From contig SKSA01000092.1 of the NCBI GenBank assembly GCA_007118195.1, positions 1 to 12,592 on the forward strand: a stretch of DNA of 12,592 nt, written 5' to 3'. Of this stretch, positions 1 to 7,219 are shown piece by piece (position 1 is the stretch's first letter; the number at the start of each line of letters is the position of its first letter). The notes beneath the pieces were generated by a model. The model searched no databases. It saw only the letters and a list, made by a program, of their open reading frames with translations, and was not told where the DNA came from. Origin of the DNA: Anaerobacillus sp. GTDB taxonomy: Bacteria > Bacillota > Bacilli > Bacillales > Anaerobacillaceae. Both the position numbers and the translations under genes were made by a program.

Positions 1-2
1 AA

Positions 3-30
3 AAAGCCAACCGGAAGAAAGGTTGGCTTT
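3..30 (-). terminator. Rho-independent terminator of the sulfur-transferase fusion gene
   Basis: The arms AAAGCCAACC (3-12) and GGTTGGCTTT (21-30) are perfect complements around an 8-nt loop. Read on the minus strand, the stem is followed by a run of T (complement of A1-A5). It lies about 50 nt downstream of the minus-strand stop codon at 83-85, so it most likely ends that transcript. The T run is short inside the window because the window begins here. Confidence 0.85.
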
Positions 31-82
31 GCCTTTGAAACGTTGGTCGTTATGAAAAATATTTAAAAAGGATGCGAGAATT

Positions 83-2548
83 TTAAACAAATAAGTTGAT
101 ATTGGATTCTTCTGCTTTGCCTAAATAGGTCGCAACTCCACCGATTTGGACGCTATCTAGAAGTTCTTCTTTATGAATTCCCATGACATCCATGGACATT
201 GAGCATGCCACCATTTCAATTCCCATATCAGCTGCATTTTTAATTAAGTCTTCTAAGCAGTCGACGTTTTTCTTTGTCATGACGTGCTTGATCATTTTAG
301 CTCCAGCACCGCCCATATTCATGTTTGAAATTGGTAGTTTACTAGGGCCTTGTGGCATCATCTTTGCAAACATTTTCTCTAAGAAATCTTTATCTATTTC
401 TGGCGCATTTTCTTTACGTAGAATATTTAATCCCCAAAATGTAAAGAACATCGTTACTTTTTTACCCATTGCAGCAGCGCCTGTTGCTATGATAAATGAA
501 GCCATGGCCTTGTCTAAGTCTTGATCAAATACGATCAATGTTGCTCCGTCTTTTGTCTCATTGACATTGTGTGAGGCAGGAGAACTGATCTCGGTAGCTT
601 CAGATACTCCTTTTTTAATCCATACCTTATATTGGTTTGCTTCTTTTGACTGTTTCACTAGTGTATTACCTGTTTTTTTACACCATGCTTCAACATCTCG
701 CGTAAAACCTGGGTCTGTCACGCTCATTTCTAGCACTTGACCATCTTCTAAACGCTCCATCGATTGGTACACTTGTGAGATAGGTCCCGGACATTGAAGT
801 CCACACGCATTTATCACTAAATCAGCTTCTTTAATCACGTTAAAATCCTCCTTAGTTTGAATTGGTGCTGGGTCGATATCATCACGGGCGCTTTCTGATC
901 CGGTTCCATAAACAGCAGCATATGTTTTGTAACCACCACTTAAGTTAATTGCTTCAAAACCATTTTCAGCTAATATTCTTGTCGCTAAATAGCCTCGTAC
1001 ACCGACTTGACATAATACATAAATCGGTTGATTTTTTGGTAATTCACTTAATCGATGACGTAGCTCACCGAGTGGAATGTTGATGGTCCCTTTCAGTGCA
1101 CTCATTTCGACTTCCATTTTTTCTCGAACATCGATAAAGGTTGCTCCTTGTTCGATCAGTTCATCCACCTTGTCATAGTGAACGTTTTTCAATACGCCAT
1201 CAGCGACATTGCTAGCGACATAGCCAAGCTGATTGACAGGGTCCTTAGCTGAAGAGAAGGGAGGAGCATATGCTAATTCCAAGTCTTGTAAATCATAAAC
1301 GCTTAAGCCACCTTTAATGGCCGTTGCAATAACATCAATTCTTTTATCAACGCCATCACGACCGACTCCTTGGACACCATAAATCGTACCATCTTCGGGG
1401 TTGAACGTTAACTTTAAAGAAATAGGGAAGCCTCCCGGATAATAACCAGCATGTGAAGCTGGGTGAATGTGCACGGATTCATAAGGAAGCCCTAGCTTCG
1501 ATAACGTTTTTTCATTATTCCCAGTAACAGCAACGGTTAAATCAAAGACTTTGGCAATTGCAGTTCCGAGGGTTCCTTTATATGAAGTTTTCTTATCATA
1601 AATGTTATCTGCGACAATTCGTCCTTGGCGATTGGCGGGCCAAGCGAGAGGAACCATCGTTGGTGATTGTTGAATATAATCTTGTACTTCAATCGCATCA
1701 CCAATCGCATATATGCTTGGATCTTCGGTTTGTAGTAGCTCGTTTACTTGAATACCTCCGCGCTCGCCAATGGAAAGTCCAGCATCTTTTGCTAATTCAT
1801 TTTCAGGACGGACACCAATGGATAGAATGGTAAGGTCACTTTCTAATTCTTTTCCACTTGATAAAATTACTTTTTTACCTTCATCAGTAAATTGTTGAAC
1901 TCCGTCTTTTAAAATTAATTTTGCGCCGAGTTCTTCTATATGTTGGTGAACGATAGAAGCCATCTCATAATCTAGCGGAGCCATTACTTGATCGGCCATT
2001 TCAACAATCGTTACATCGACGCCACGGTGGTGAAGGTTTTCAGCCATCTCTAAGCCGATAAAACCACCGCCGATCACCACTGCCTTTTGAGGTTTCTTTT
2101 CATCAACCCATGCTTTAATACGATCAGTATCAGGGATGTTTCGTAATGTGAAAATGTTATTTGCTTCTTTTAAACCAGGGATTGGTGGCACAATAGGCCT
2201 TGCTCCCGGTGATAAAACTAATTGATCATAGCTTTCTGTATATTCTTCATTCGTTACGAGATTTTTTACCGTCACGGTTTTTTCAGTGCGGTTGATTTTC
2301 GTTACTTCCGTCAAATTTCGGATGTCTAGGTTAAACTTTTGTGACATTCCTTCTACAGTTTGTACAAGTAATGCATCACGATTTTGAATGACTTCACCTA
2401 TATAGTAAGGCAATCCACAGTTGGCAAAAGAAATATGTTCACCTTTCTCAAACATCACAATTGTAGACGTTTCATCAATTCTTCTTAAGCGTGCTGCGGC
2501 TGTTGCCCCTCCGGCAACCCCACCAACAATCACAATTTTTTTTGACAT
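83..2548 (-). CDS. CoA-disulfide reductase-like flavoprotein fused to rhodanese, TusA and DsrE domains
   Basis: An 821-residue multidomain protein of cytosolic sulfane-sulfur metabolism. Residues 1-440 form an FAD/NAD(P)H pyridine nucleotide-disulfide oxidoreductase: FAD-binding VGGVAGG (8-14), the single active-site Cys44 in FANCGLPYY typical of CoA-disulfide/persulfide reductases, and NAD(P)-binding GGGFIGLE (160-167). Residues about 455-550 are a rhodanese with Cys513 in the CQVGVR loop. Residues about 575-645 are TusA-like with the CPGP motif (Cys586; a second Cys at 582). Residues about 668-821 are DsrE-like with FFTFWGLNIL (701-710) and Cys782 in ACSMSMDVMG. From family knowledge, such proteins reduce CoA disulfide or CoA persulfide and pass sulfane sulfur between cysteines; the exact substrate is inferred. 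All expected cysteines are present, so the enzyme looks intact. I chose ATG at 2548 because AAGGTGG (2563-2557) sits 8 nt upstream; a GTG four codons earlier lies inside that ribosome binding site. It is a single-gene transcript with no soluble membrane segments evident. Confidence 0.93.
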   Translation of the reverse strand: MSKKIVIVGGVAGGATAAARLRRIDETSTIVMFEKGEHISFANCGLPYYIGEVIQNRDALLVQTVEGMSQKFNLDIRNLTEVTKINRTEKTVTVKNLVTNEEYTESYDQLVLSPGARPIVPPIPGLKEANNIFTLRNIPDTDRIKAWVDEKKPQKAVVIGGGFIGLEMAENLHHRGVDVTIVEMADQVMAPLDYEMASIVHQHIEELGAKLILKDGVQQFTDEGKKVILSSGKELESDLTILSIGVRPENELAKDAGLSIGERGGIQVNELLQTEDPSIYAIGDAIEVQDYIQQSPTMVPLAWPANRQGRIVADNIYDKKTSYKGTLGTAIAKVFDLTVAVTGNNEKTLSKLGLPYESVHIHPASHAGYYPGGFPISLKLTFNPEDGTIYGVQGVGRDGVDKRIDVIATAIKGGLSVYDLQDLELAYAPPFSSAKDPVNQLGYVASNVADGVLKNVHYDKVDELIEQGATFIDVREKMEVEMSALKGTINIPLGELRHRLSELPKNQPIYVLCQVGVRGYLATRILAENGFEAINLSGGYKTYAAVYGTGSESARDDIDPAPIQTKEDFNVIKEADLVINACGLQCPGPISQVYQSMERLEDGQVLEMSVTDPGFTRDVEAWCKKTGNTLVKQSKEANQYKVWIKKGVSEATEISSPASHNVNETKDGATLIVFDQDLDKAMASFIIATGAAAMGKKVTMFFTFWGLNILRKENAPEIDKDFLEKMFAKMMPQGPSKLPISNMNMGGAGAKMIKHVMTKKNVDCLEDLIKNAADMGIEMVACSMSMDVMGIHKEELLDSVQIGGVATYLGKAEESNINLFV

Positions 2549-2556
2549 AATTATAA

Positions 2557-2563
2557 CCACCTT
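2557..2563 (-). promoter_or_regulatory. Ribosome binding site of the sulfur-transferase fusion gene
   Basis: AAGGTGG on the minus strand, 8 nt before ATG at 2548. It decides the start, because the upstream in-frame GTG (2560-2558) is part of this Shine-Dalgarno sequence. Confidence 0.8.
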
Positions 2564-2689
2564 ATGTTAATTTAAATACTCATAGTGAACCTATAAGGAT
2601 CATAACTTTTCTGTTCCGACTTCCATATGAACTTAAATGAAAGTGATAAATTATTTACCTTACGTAGTATAGTATTATTGTTTAAAGAT

Positions 2690-2719
2690 ATTATAAAGAA
2701 AATGTGAAATTGTTGTGAA
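2690..2719 (-). promoter_or_regulatory. Likely sigma-A promoter of the sulfur-transferase fusion gene
   Basis: On the minus strand, TTCACA (2719-2714; one mismatch to TTGACA) is followed after 18 nt by a perfect TATAAT (2695-2690). Transcription would start near 2683 and give a leader of about 135 nt before the ATG at 2548. The leader has no convincing riboswitch fold that I can see. Spacing and -10 match are good; function is inferred. Confidence 0.5.
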
Positions 2720-2733
2720 GATGTGGGACGGGG

Positions 2734-2752
2734 GGGACAGGTACCATGTCCC
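2734..2752. repeat. GGGACA/TGTCCC dyad (REP-like)
   Basis: GGGACA (2734-2739) and TGTCCC (2747-2752) are perfect inverted arms around a 7-nt centre containing GTAC. Similar GGGACA/TGTCCC dyads bound intergenic REP-like elements in many Bacillaceae, often near RAYT (Y1) transposases. No transposase gene is present here. This dyad sits at the left edge of a repeat-rich block ending near 2975. Confidence 0.55.
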
Positions 2753-2805
2753 AGCAGAAGTAAGGCGCCTGGTACTTAATGTCTTGAACAAGAGGTCGAT
2801 CATAT

Positions 2806-2975
2806 TTGGGGAGTGGCAGGCAAGCATCTAAGCGATTTGTGAATTAATTAAAATCGTAGAGAAGTGGGGAAGCGAGGGGACAGACCTCTTGCTTCTTTCG
2901 TTTTGATAAACAAAGAAGTAGGGGAAGGACGAACTTAACTGGGACAATGGACCGTGTCCCCCTGTCCCTTGAAGT
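2806..2975 (+). repeat. Intergenic dispersed repeat, copy 1
   Basis: About 170 bp that aligns over its whole length with 3427-3591. Shared blocks include GGGGAGTG, TGTGAATTAATTAAAA, GAAGTGGGGAAGC, CCTCTTGCTTCTTTCGTTTT and CCTGTCCC. It contains a hairpin (GAAGCGAG 2869-2876 / CTTGCTTC 2888-2895, one G-T pair) and ends in a GGGACA (2941-2946) / TGTCCC (2955-2960) dyad followed by CCTGTCCC. It has no coding capacity. It looks like a non-autonomous, REP- or MITE-type element; the family name is not known to me. Confidence 0.75.
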
Positions 2976-3028
2976 AAACAAAATATTTATTAAAAATATG
3001 AATATGATCCATTTAATAACAAAAAATA

Positions 3029-3051
3029 CTTCTGTATATAAATTACAGAAG
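3029..3051 (+). promoter_or_regulatory. Perfect 8-bp dyad at the promoter/leader of the copper-storage gene
   Basis: CTTCTGTA (3029-3036) and TACAGAAG (3044-3051) are perfect inverted arms separated by TATAAAT. The dyad overlaps a possible extended -10 (TGTATATAA, 3033-3041) and ends just before the ribosome binding site GAGG (3053-3056). It could be a repressor operator or a 5'-leader hairpin. I see no clear -35 box and no match to the CsoR or CueR operators I know, so the regulator is unknown. Confidence 0.45.
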
Positions 3052-3064
3052 CGAGGTTTTTCGT

Positions 3065-3412
3065 ATGGGTATAGTTACAAATATGAATGACAAAATACAA
3101 GCGTGTATTGATGCTTGTACAAAATGTGCACAGGCATGCTATGAGTGTTTCAATGCATGTCTAAATGAACCAGACTTGAATGCAAGAAAAAATTGTGTAA
3201 GTATCCTTGTAGAGTGTGCAATCATGTGTCAAATGTCAGTATCAATGATGTCAATGAACGGACAATTTTCAAAAGAACATTGTGAATTATGTGCAAAGAT
3301 TTGTGAAAAGTGTGCAGAAGAATGTGCAATGTTTAAAGATGACCATTGCCAAAAGTGCGCTGATATTTGTCGTATGTGTGCAGAAGAATGCAGAAAAATG
3401 GCTGCTATGTAA
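3065..3412 (+). CDS. DUF326 four-helix-bundle copper-storage protein (Csp3/YhjQ-like)
   Basis: A 115-residue protein with 19 cysteines (14, 18, 21, 25, 28, 32, 44, 51, 55, 73, 76, 80, 83, 87, 95, 98, 102, 105, 109), mostly in CxxC and CxxxC spacing along helices. This is the pattern of the cytosolic Csp3 family (DUF326), whose four-helix bundles hold many Cu(I) ions in a thiolate-lined core. Length and Cys count fit Bacillus YhjQ-type members. There is no signal peptide, so it should be cytosolic (Csp3) and not exported (Csp1). ATG at 3065 has GAGG at 3053-3056, 8 nt upstream; the internal Met at codon 7 lacks a ribosome binding site. It is a single gene, flanked on both sides by copies of an intergenic repeat, so its neighbours say nothing about its role. 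A copper buffering role is inferred from the family. Confidence 0.9.
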   Translation: MGIVTNMNDKIQACIDACTKCAQACYECFNACLNEPDLNARKNCVSILVECAIMCQMSVSMMSMNGQFSKEHCELCAKICEKCAEECAMFKDDHCQKCADICRMCAEECRKMAAM

Positions 3413-3591
3413 TGAAACAAGAATTTTCGGGGAGTGACATATAAGCAATCTGTGAATTAATTAAAAGCGTAGGGAAGTGGGGAAGCAAGGGGACGGACCT
3501 CTTGCTTCTTTCGTTTTGCTAAACCAATAAGTAGGAGAAGGGCGGATTCAACTGAGACAATGAACTGATGTGCACCCCTGTCCCGTTTAAG
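3413..3591 (+). repeat. Intergenic dispersed repeat, copy 2
   Basis: Its body (3427-3591) aligns with copy 1 at 2806-2975. The stretch starting directly after the copper-gene stop codon (3413-3439) also matches 11866-11892 at 25 of 27 positions, so the element probably begins at 3413. The 3' end carries CCCCTGTCCC (3575-3584). It contains the hairpin listed separately and no coding capacity. Copies 1 and 2 lie in the same orientation and flank the copper-storage gene as direct repeats. Confidence 0.75.
3482..3517 (+). terminator. Hairpin with T-rich tail inside repeat copy 2, probable terminator
   Basis: GAAGCAAG (3482-3489) pairs perfectly with CTTGCTTC (3501-3508), and GGG/CCT extends the stem to 11 pairs (one G-T) around the loop ACGGA. 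TTTCGTTTT follows. It lies about 70 nt beyond the copper-storage stop codon and is the best candidate to end that transcript. The same structure occurs in copy 1, so it is a conserved part of the repeat. Confidence 0.5.
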
Positions 3592-3731
3592 TTTGAAGTG
3601 TATTTCTTTGTTTCGTGCGTATTTCCCAAATTTAGTGCGTATAATTGCAGTTTCGTGCGTATTCATACGGTTTCAGTGCGTATTTTTAAAATTTGGTATG
3701 TATTTTTATTGTTTCGATTGTATTTTCAAAA
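3592..3731 (+). repeat. Tandem array of seven degenerate 20-bp units (core GTGCGTATTT)
   Basis: Contiguous units begin at 3592, 3611, 3631, 3651, 3671, 3692 and 3712. Each starts with TTT and carries a GTGCGTATTT-like core at a fixed position; the second unit, TTTCGTGCGTATTTCCCAAA, is typical. Unit lengths are 19-21 bp, mostly 20. There are no spacers between units, so it is not a CRISPR array, and 20 is not a multiple of 3, which argues against a coding repeat. It begins exactly where intergenic repeat copy 2 ends and lies about 240 bp upstream of jetD. Confidence 0.8.
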
Positions 3732-3970
3732 TTAGACGTTTCGAGGAGAAACACGTACCCCGAAATGAGGATGATTTTCTATTATCTACACACAAGGTTT
3801 GAAGGTTTTTTCAACCTTTTGTCGAAATAACTAGAAAAAAGCTATTAAAGTGTCATATTTTGAACCAATGTCAATTTCGATAAAAATGCTAGATCATACC
3901 ATTATAAGTCTAGAGAATAATCTGTTAGTCTTTAATTAATGAATATTTACAAGAAAGAAGAGTTGAATCT
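3732..3970 (+). promoter_or_regulatory. Noncoding leader of the Wadjet operon
   Basis: No gene is visible here. A small hairpin (AAGGTT 3802-3807 / AACCTT 3813-3818, loop TTTTC) is followed by only two T, so it is a weak terminator at best. A -10-like TATAAG (3903-3908) lacks a good -35 at 16-18 nt, and TTGAAC (3860-3865) lacks a good -10, so I cannot place the operon promoter firmly. It must lie in or upstream of this stretch because jetD is the first gene. Confidence 0.35.
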
Positions 3971-4999
3971 ATGAAAAATAAATTGATTTCTTTTTTAGAA
4001 AAAGCGAAAAAATCAACAATTACACTTAGTCAGCTAGAGAGCGTAGCAGACGCAAGTGAAACATATGAAGAATTTGCAACTGCTGTCTTTAACTTACTTG
4101 ATGAAGAGTACATAAAGGCAATTAAAAGCCACGGCACAAATTGGAAAGGTCTACCTATTACGTTTCGGATTCAAAAAGGGAAAGTAAAGCAATCTTTAAT
4201 AGACTCAATTCAACAGCACCAATTTCAAGTGCATCCTGCAATTCAGCTACAAGCCTATTACTCTTCTTCAGAAAAGAAATGGTATGAAGATTTGAAATGG
4301 ATAAAAAAAATCGATCAATATTTAAAAGCACACGATTTACCAATCGCCGATGCCAATAGTTCTGAACGCTCCTATCAATTAGTGAAAGATGAAAAATGGA
4401 TTGATGAAAAAGAGGGGAAGGCGATTCTAGAAAAAATTCAGTTGTTTGAAAAGTTGAAGGTCGTTAAAACCCCCGATCCACTTATGTACGCTCTAAACCC
4501 AAAACGAATGATATCAAATCAAAACTTGCATAAGCATCTTATTGTCGAAAATAAAGCAACGTATTATGGATTAATTGGTACGTTAGCTACTACTTGCTGT
4601 ACGACCCTCATCTATGGGGCTGGATGGAAAATATCATCAAGCCTTAGCCAATTATCGCAACAGCTTGGATATAAAGACGAGGAGAATCAACATGAGGTTT
4701 ATTATTTTGGAGATTTAGATCATGAAGGAATATCAATTTACCACCATCTTCATGAAAAGTATCACGTCAAGCTTGCTACTGAGTTTTATTCCACTTTAAT
4801 CAAGAAACCGTTTTACAAAGGAAAAGAAACACAAACGAGTAATGAAGTAGCAATTCAACATTTTTTACAAAATTTCACAACGAAAGAACAAGAAATGATC
4901 ATCGACCTTTTGAATGAAGGTGGATATTACCCTCAAGAAGCACTAGCGAAAGAAGAGTTAGAAACTATATGGAGGAACGTCACATGGGCACAAGTTTAA
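3971..4999 (+). CDS. jetD: Wadjet nuclease subunit JetD (Toprim domain)
   Basis: A 342-residue JetD/MksG-type protein, first gene of the Wadjet operon. The C-terminal half carries a Toprim catalytic site: Glu193 in IVENKATYY and Asp248/Asp250 in YYFGDLDHEGI, the metal-binding E and DxD residues shared with topoisomerase VI/Spo11-type folds (DUF2220-like). The N-terminal half (about 1-180) is Lys/Glu-rich and probably the arm that contacts DNA and the SMC complex. In studied Wadjet systems JetD cleaves circular DNA after loop extrusion stalls; that role is inferred here. Start ATG at 3971 follows a modest purine-rich GAAAGAAGAG (3953-3962). The 3' end overlaps jetA by 16 bp, implying coupled translation. 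The gene order with jetD first differs from the A-B-C-D order of well studied type I systems. No catalytic residue is missing. Confidence 0.88.
   Translation: MKNKLISFLEKAKKSTITLSQLESVADASETYEEFATAVFNLLDEEYIKAIKSHGTNWKGLPITFRIQKGKVKQSLIDSIQQHQFQVHPAIQLQAYYSSSEKKWYEDLKWIKKIDQYLKAHDLPIADANSSERSYQLVKDEKWIDEKEGKAILEKIQLFEKLKVVKTPDPLMYALNPKRMISNQNLHKHLIVENKATYYGLIGTLATTCCTTLIYGAGWKISSSLSQLSQQLGYKDEENQHEVYYFGDLDHEGISIYHHLHEKYHVKLATEFYSTLIKKPFYKGKETQTSNEVAIQHFLQNFTTKEQEMIIDLLNEGGYYPQEALAKEELETIWRNVTWAQV
4971..4975 (+). promoter_or_regulatory. Ribosome binding site of jetA, inside jetD
   Basis: GGAGG lies within the last codons of jetD, 8 nt before ATG at 4984. It sets the jetA start: the in-frame ATG at 4969 overlaps this Shine-Dalgarno sequence and cannot be used with it. 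Confidence 0.8.
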
Positions 5000-6495
5000 A
5001 GGGGATCACCGAAAATTACCGTGATCGCATGCAACGATTATCCTTATTTGAGCCGTTATTTCGATTGGAAAATAAGCGAGAGAAAGATGAAAATAATCAA
5101 CCGATTGATTACTTCGGTTACGGGTTACTCACGCTTCTATTCTTTTTTGAAAATATGCTCATTAGAAATCATAAAACGAGTATCCAAGATTTGGCCCACT
5201 ATTTATATGAGTTAAATCAAAACGAAACTGCACTCGACCTAAAAGGCTTTGAAAAGATGGCACGAACAATCGTCGAGGCGTTTCGACCACCGAGTGGGAA
5301 ACGGAATGAAAAACGGTTTTACAATTGGGATACAAGACAACATGAAACGATCCAATTTTCAATATTAAAAGCAAACCGTGCCGATTTAAAAACGAACACC
5401 CAATATTATACGTTAGATGAGCAAGGACTCGAACTTATTTTTGCGACAAAAGAGTATTTTACAGAATTTCAGCTTTCTATTAACCAACTCGTCCTTCGTA
5501 AACAACTTGAAAAAGGCGAGTTTGTTGGTGCTCTCAGGCAAATTGATGAAATGCATATCGATGTAGAAACGTTAAGAAAAAGAATGACCGTCGTCAAACA
5601 TGAAATTCAACGAAATATTATTTCTGATGAAACGTATGAACGCTATAAACAAGTTGTTGAAGATATTAATTCGCGATTAACTCGGGAAAATGAAGAGTTT
5701 ACCGCCATCCATACGTTTGTGAAGGAAACAAAGAATCGTTTAGCCTACGATATGAACTCTGAGAAAGATCGAAAAGCTTATGAACTAATTTTACAAATCG
5801 ATCGCGAGCTTGGCGAAGTACATCATGTTCATACGATGCTATTAAAAGAAAGTATTGATTTAAAAACTACAGCATTACACGCGGCACAAGAAGCTCTTTA
5901 CTATGTAGGGATCGATTCTTTTAATTTCAAGCAAGAAATTACATCTTCACTAGTCAGTAAGCCACTACCACTTGAGGCATCTAAACGATTAATACAACCG
6001 TTCTTATCCATTGAACAATGTGAAACGTGGTCTCCGCTCATCGTTTTTTCAGAGCAGCGCATTGAAACGAAAGATGGCACAGAGCGCACGAGTGCCTTTG
6101 CCGATCTTTCAGATGAAGAATTGCAGCAAATGGAAAATGAAAAGGTACGTCAACTATTTGGTGAACTTATGTTACTAATATTACAACTTATGGATGAAAA
6201 AACGAACATCACGTTAAAGGAAATGATCGATATGTTACGTGAAGAGCAATCTGAGTGGCTTGATCGGAAAAATTTTTATCAGTTTTGGTACGTCTTACAC
6301 CAACGATCTCCACTAACTTATGAAAAAACGGACGATGGAAATGAAACATTATTTGATAAAGTACTAGAAATGATAAAACATCGTTATAAAGGCATTGAAG
6401 TAAAAGAGTTACCTGAAATCATTACGGTGACGAAGCGATATTCGATTCAAAATATGTCGCTTTGTCTAATAGAAGGTGATAAAGATGAATTATAG
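4984..6495 (+). CDS. jetA: Wadjet kleisin-like subunit JetA
   Basis: A 503-residue protein matching my memory of the JetA family of type II-like Wadjet systems (formerly DUF5716), the MukF/MksF-like kleisin. Residues about 1-180 look like winged-helix modules (hydrophobic FGYGLLTLLFFFENML, then the LTLDEQGLELIF-type strand/helix near 140-155). Residues about 185-300 are charged and helical, probably coiled coil that contacts the SMC neck. The C-terminal third has further helical segments. From its position between jetD and jetB/jetC it should bridge the JetC heads and bind JetB. The start at ATG 4984 is chosen for GGAGG at 4971-4975. It overlaps jetD by 16 bp and jetB by 11 bp. There is no enzymatic motif, as expected for a kleisin. 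Assignment rests on context, length and overall sequence character. Confidence 0.82.
   Translation: MGTSLKGITENYRDRMQRLSLFEPLFRLENKREKDENNQPIDYFGYGLLTLLFFFENMLIRNHKTSIQDLAHYLYELNQNETALDLKGFEKMARTIVEAFRPPSGKRNEKRFYNWDTRQHETIQFSILKANRADLKTNTQYYTLDEQGLELIFATKEYFTEFQLSINQLVLRKQLEKGEFVGALRQIDEMHIDVETLRKRMTVVKHEIQRNIISDETYERYKQVVEDINSRLTRENEEFTAIHTFVKETKNRLAYDMNSEKDRKAYELILQIDRELGEVHHVHTMLLKESIDLKTTALHAAQEALYYVGIDSFNFKQEITSSLVSKPLPLEASKRLIQPFLSIEQCETWSPLIVFSEQRIETKDGTERTSAFADLSDEELQQMENEKVRQLFGELMLLILQLMDEKTNITLKEMIDMLREEQSEWLDRKNFYQFWYVLHQRSPLTYEKTDDGNETLFDKVLEMIKHRYKGIEVKELPEIITVTKRYSIQNMSLCLIEGDKDEL
6471..6476 (+). promoter_or_regulatory. Ribosome binding site of jetB, inside jetA
   Basis: AGAAGG lies 8 nt before ATG at 6485. 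A GTG at 6476 in the same frame overlaps this site and is an unlikely start. Confidence 0.65.
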
Positions 6496-7219
6496 TCAAG
6501 AAGAAGTAATGAAAGCCTTTCAAATTTATGCAAAGATCAGTCAAAAGGGATACAGTGAAGGCGATGAACTAAGGCTTTATTTAGCAGAAGATAAAGTAAG
6601 AGGGCTTGTCGATCAATTTGCAAAAGAGGTAGATTGTACGATTTTTTCTGTTGGTGAACGACTTTACTTTGTGCCACTAGCGTTGAATTCCTCTTTTCAC
6701 ATATCCAATGAAACTTTGAAAAAAACTTATTTTACTCAGAAAGCGGTCAATGCAGACATTTATTTTATGTATGTGACGATTATTATTTTATTTGGAGAGT
6801 TTTACGATAGTTATCAAACGACAGAAGCCACACGTGATTTTATTTCGATGAGTGATTGGCTCGAGCAAATCAATGAGCGGCTTGAAGCAATACAAGAGAT
6901 AAATGAAGAAGAATTAAAAGAGTTAGAGAAAGAATACGAGTATAACTGGAGCGCCATTATTGAAAAATGGTCAGATATGGATGACTTGAAGGAAACGGCC
7001 AAAGCGCAAACAGGGAGAACGATTAGTAGACTTAGCTTTCTTAATACCGTAAAAAGATTTTTAGAAGCTCAAGAGTTAGTTCAAGATATTGGAAATGATG
7101 AAATTCAACTAACTGAAAAAGCTAAAGTGATTATTCAAAGATATTACATGGAGCTCGAGTATAACCGCGGGATCTTGGAATTTATTTATTCGATCGAACG
7201 ACGAAAGGAGGAAGCATAA
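6485..7219 (+). CDS. jetB: Wadjet KITE-like subunit JetB
   Basis: A 244-residue acidic protein in the JetB slot. Its size and helical, winged-helix character fit MukE/MksE-like KITE subunits that bind the kleisin; I believe type II-like JetB proteins have been catalogued as DUF6063 but cannot verify this. A Glu-rich segment (about residues 135-160) links an N-terminal half to a C-terminal winged-helix-like part (LSFLNTVKRFLEAQELVQD followed by IQLTEKAKVIIQRYY). It overlaps jetA by 11 bp, and its stop TAA directly abuts the jetC start codon, so translation is likely coupled on both sides. No catalytic motif is seen or expected. The function comes mainly from operon context. Confidence 0.78.
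   Translation: MNYSQEEVMKAFQIYAKISQKGYSEGDELRLYLAEDKVRGLVDQFAKEVDCTIFSVGERLYFVPLALNSSFHISNETLKKTYFTQKAVNADIYFMYVTIIILFGEFYDSYQTTEATRDFISMSDWLEQINERLEAIQEINEEELKELEKEYEYNWSAIIEKWSDMDDLKETAKAQTGRTISRLSFLNTVKRFLEAQELVQDIGNDEIQLTEKAKVIIQRYYMELEYNRGILEFIYSIERRKEEA
7204..7211 (+). promoter_or_regulatory. Strong ribosome binding site of jetC, inside jetB
   Basis: AAAGGAGG lies 8 nt before ATG at 7220, which immediately follows the jetB stop. It is the best Shine-Dalgarno match in the operon and fixes the jetC start. Confidence 0.85.

Noticed and set aside
183..524. Plus-strand open frame of 113 codons.
   Set aside because: It is antisense to the DsrE-like domain of the fusion gene, with no ribosome binding site and no recognisable protein.
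2630..2660. Possible palindrome around CATATG in the leader of the fusion gene.
   Set aside because: The arms are imperfect and of odd symmetry; not distinguishable from chance in AT-rich sequence.
3592..3731. Regularly repeated units suggested a CRISPR array.
   Set aside because: The units are contiguous and degenerate, with no unique spacers and no cas genes; it is a tandem repeat.
3593..3802. Open frame of 69 codons with repeated FxxVFIxF-like pattern.
   Set aside because: The pattern comes from the 20-bp DNA repeat; there is no ribosome binding site and no resemblance to a protein family.
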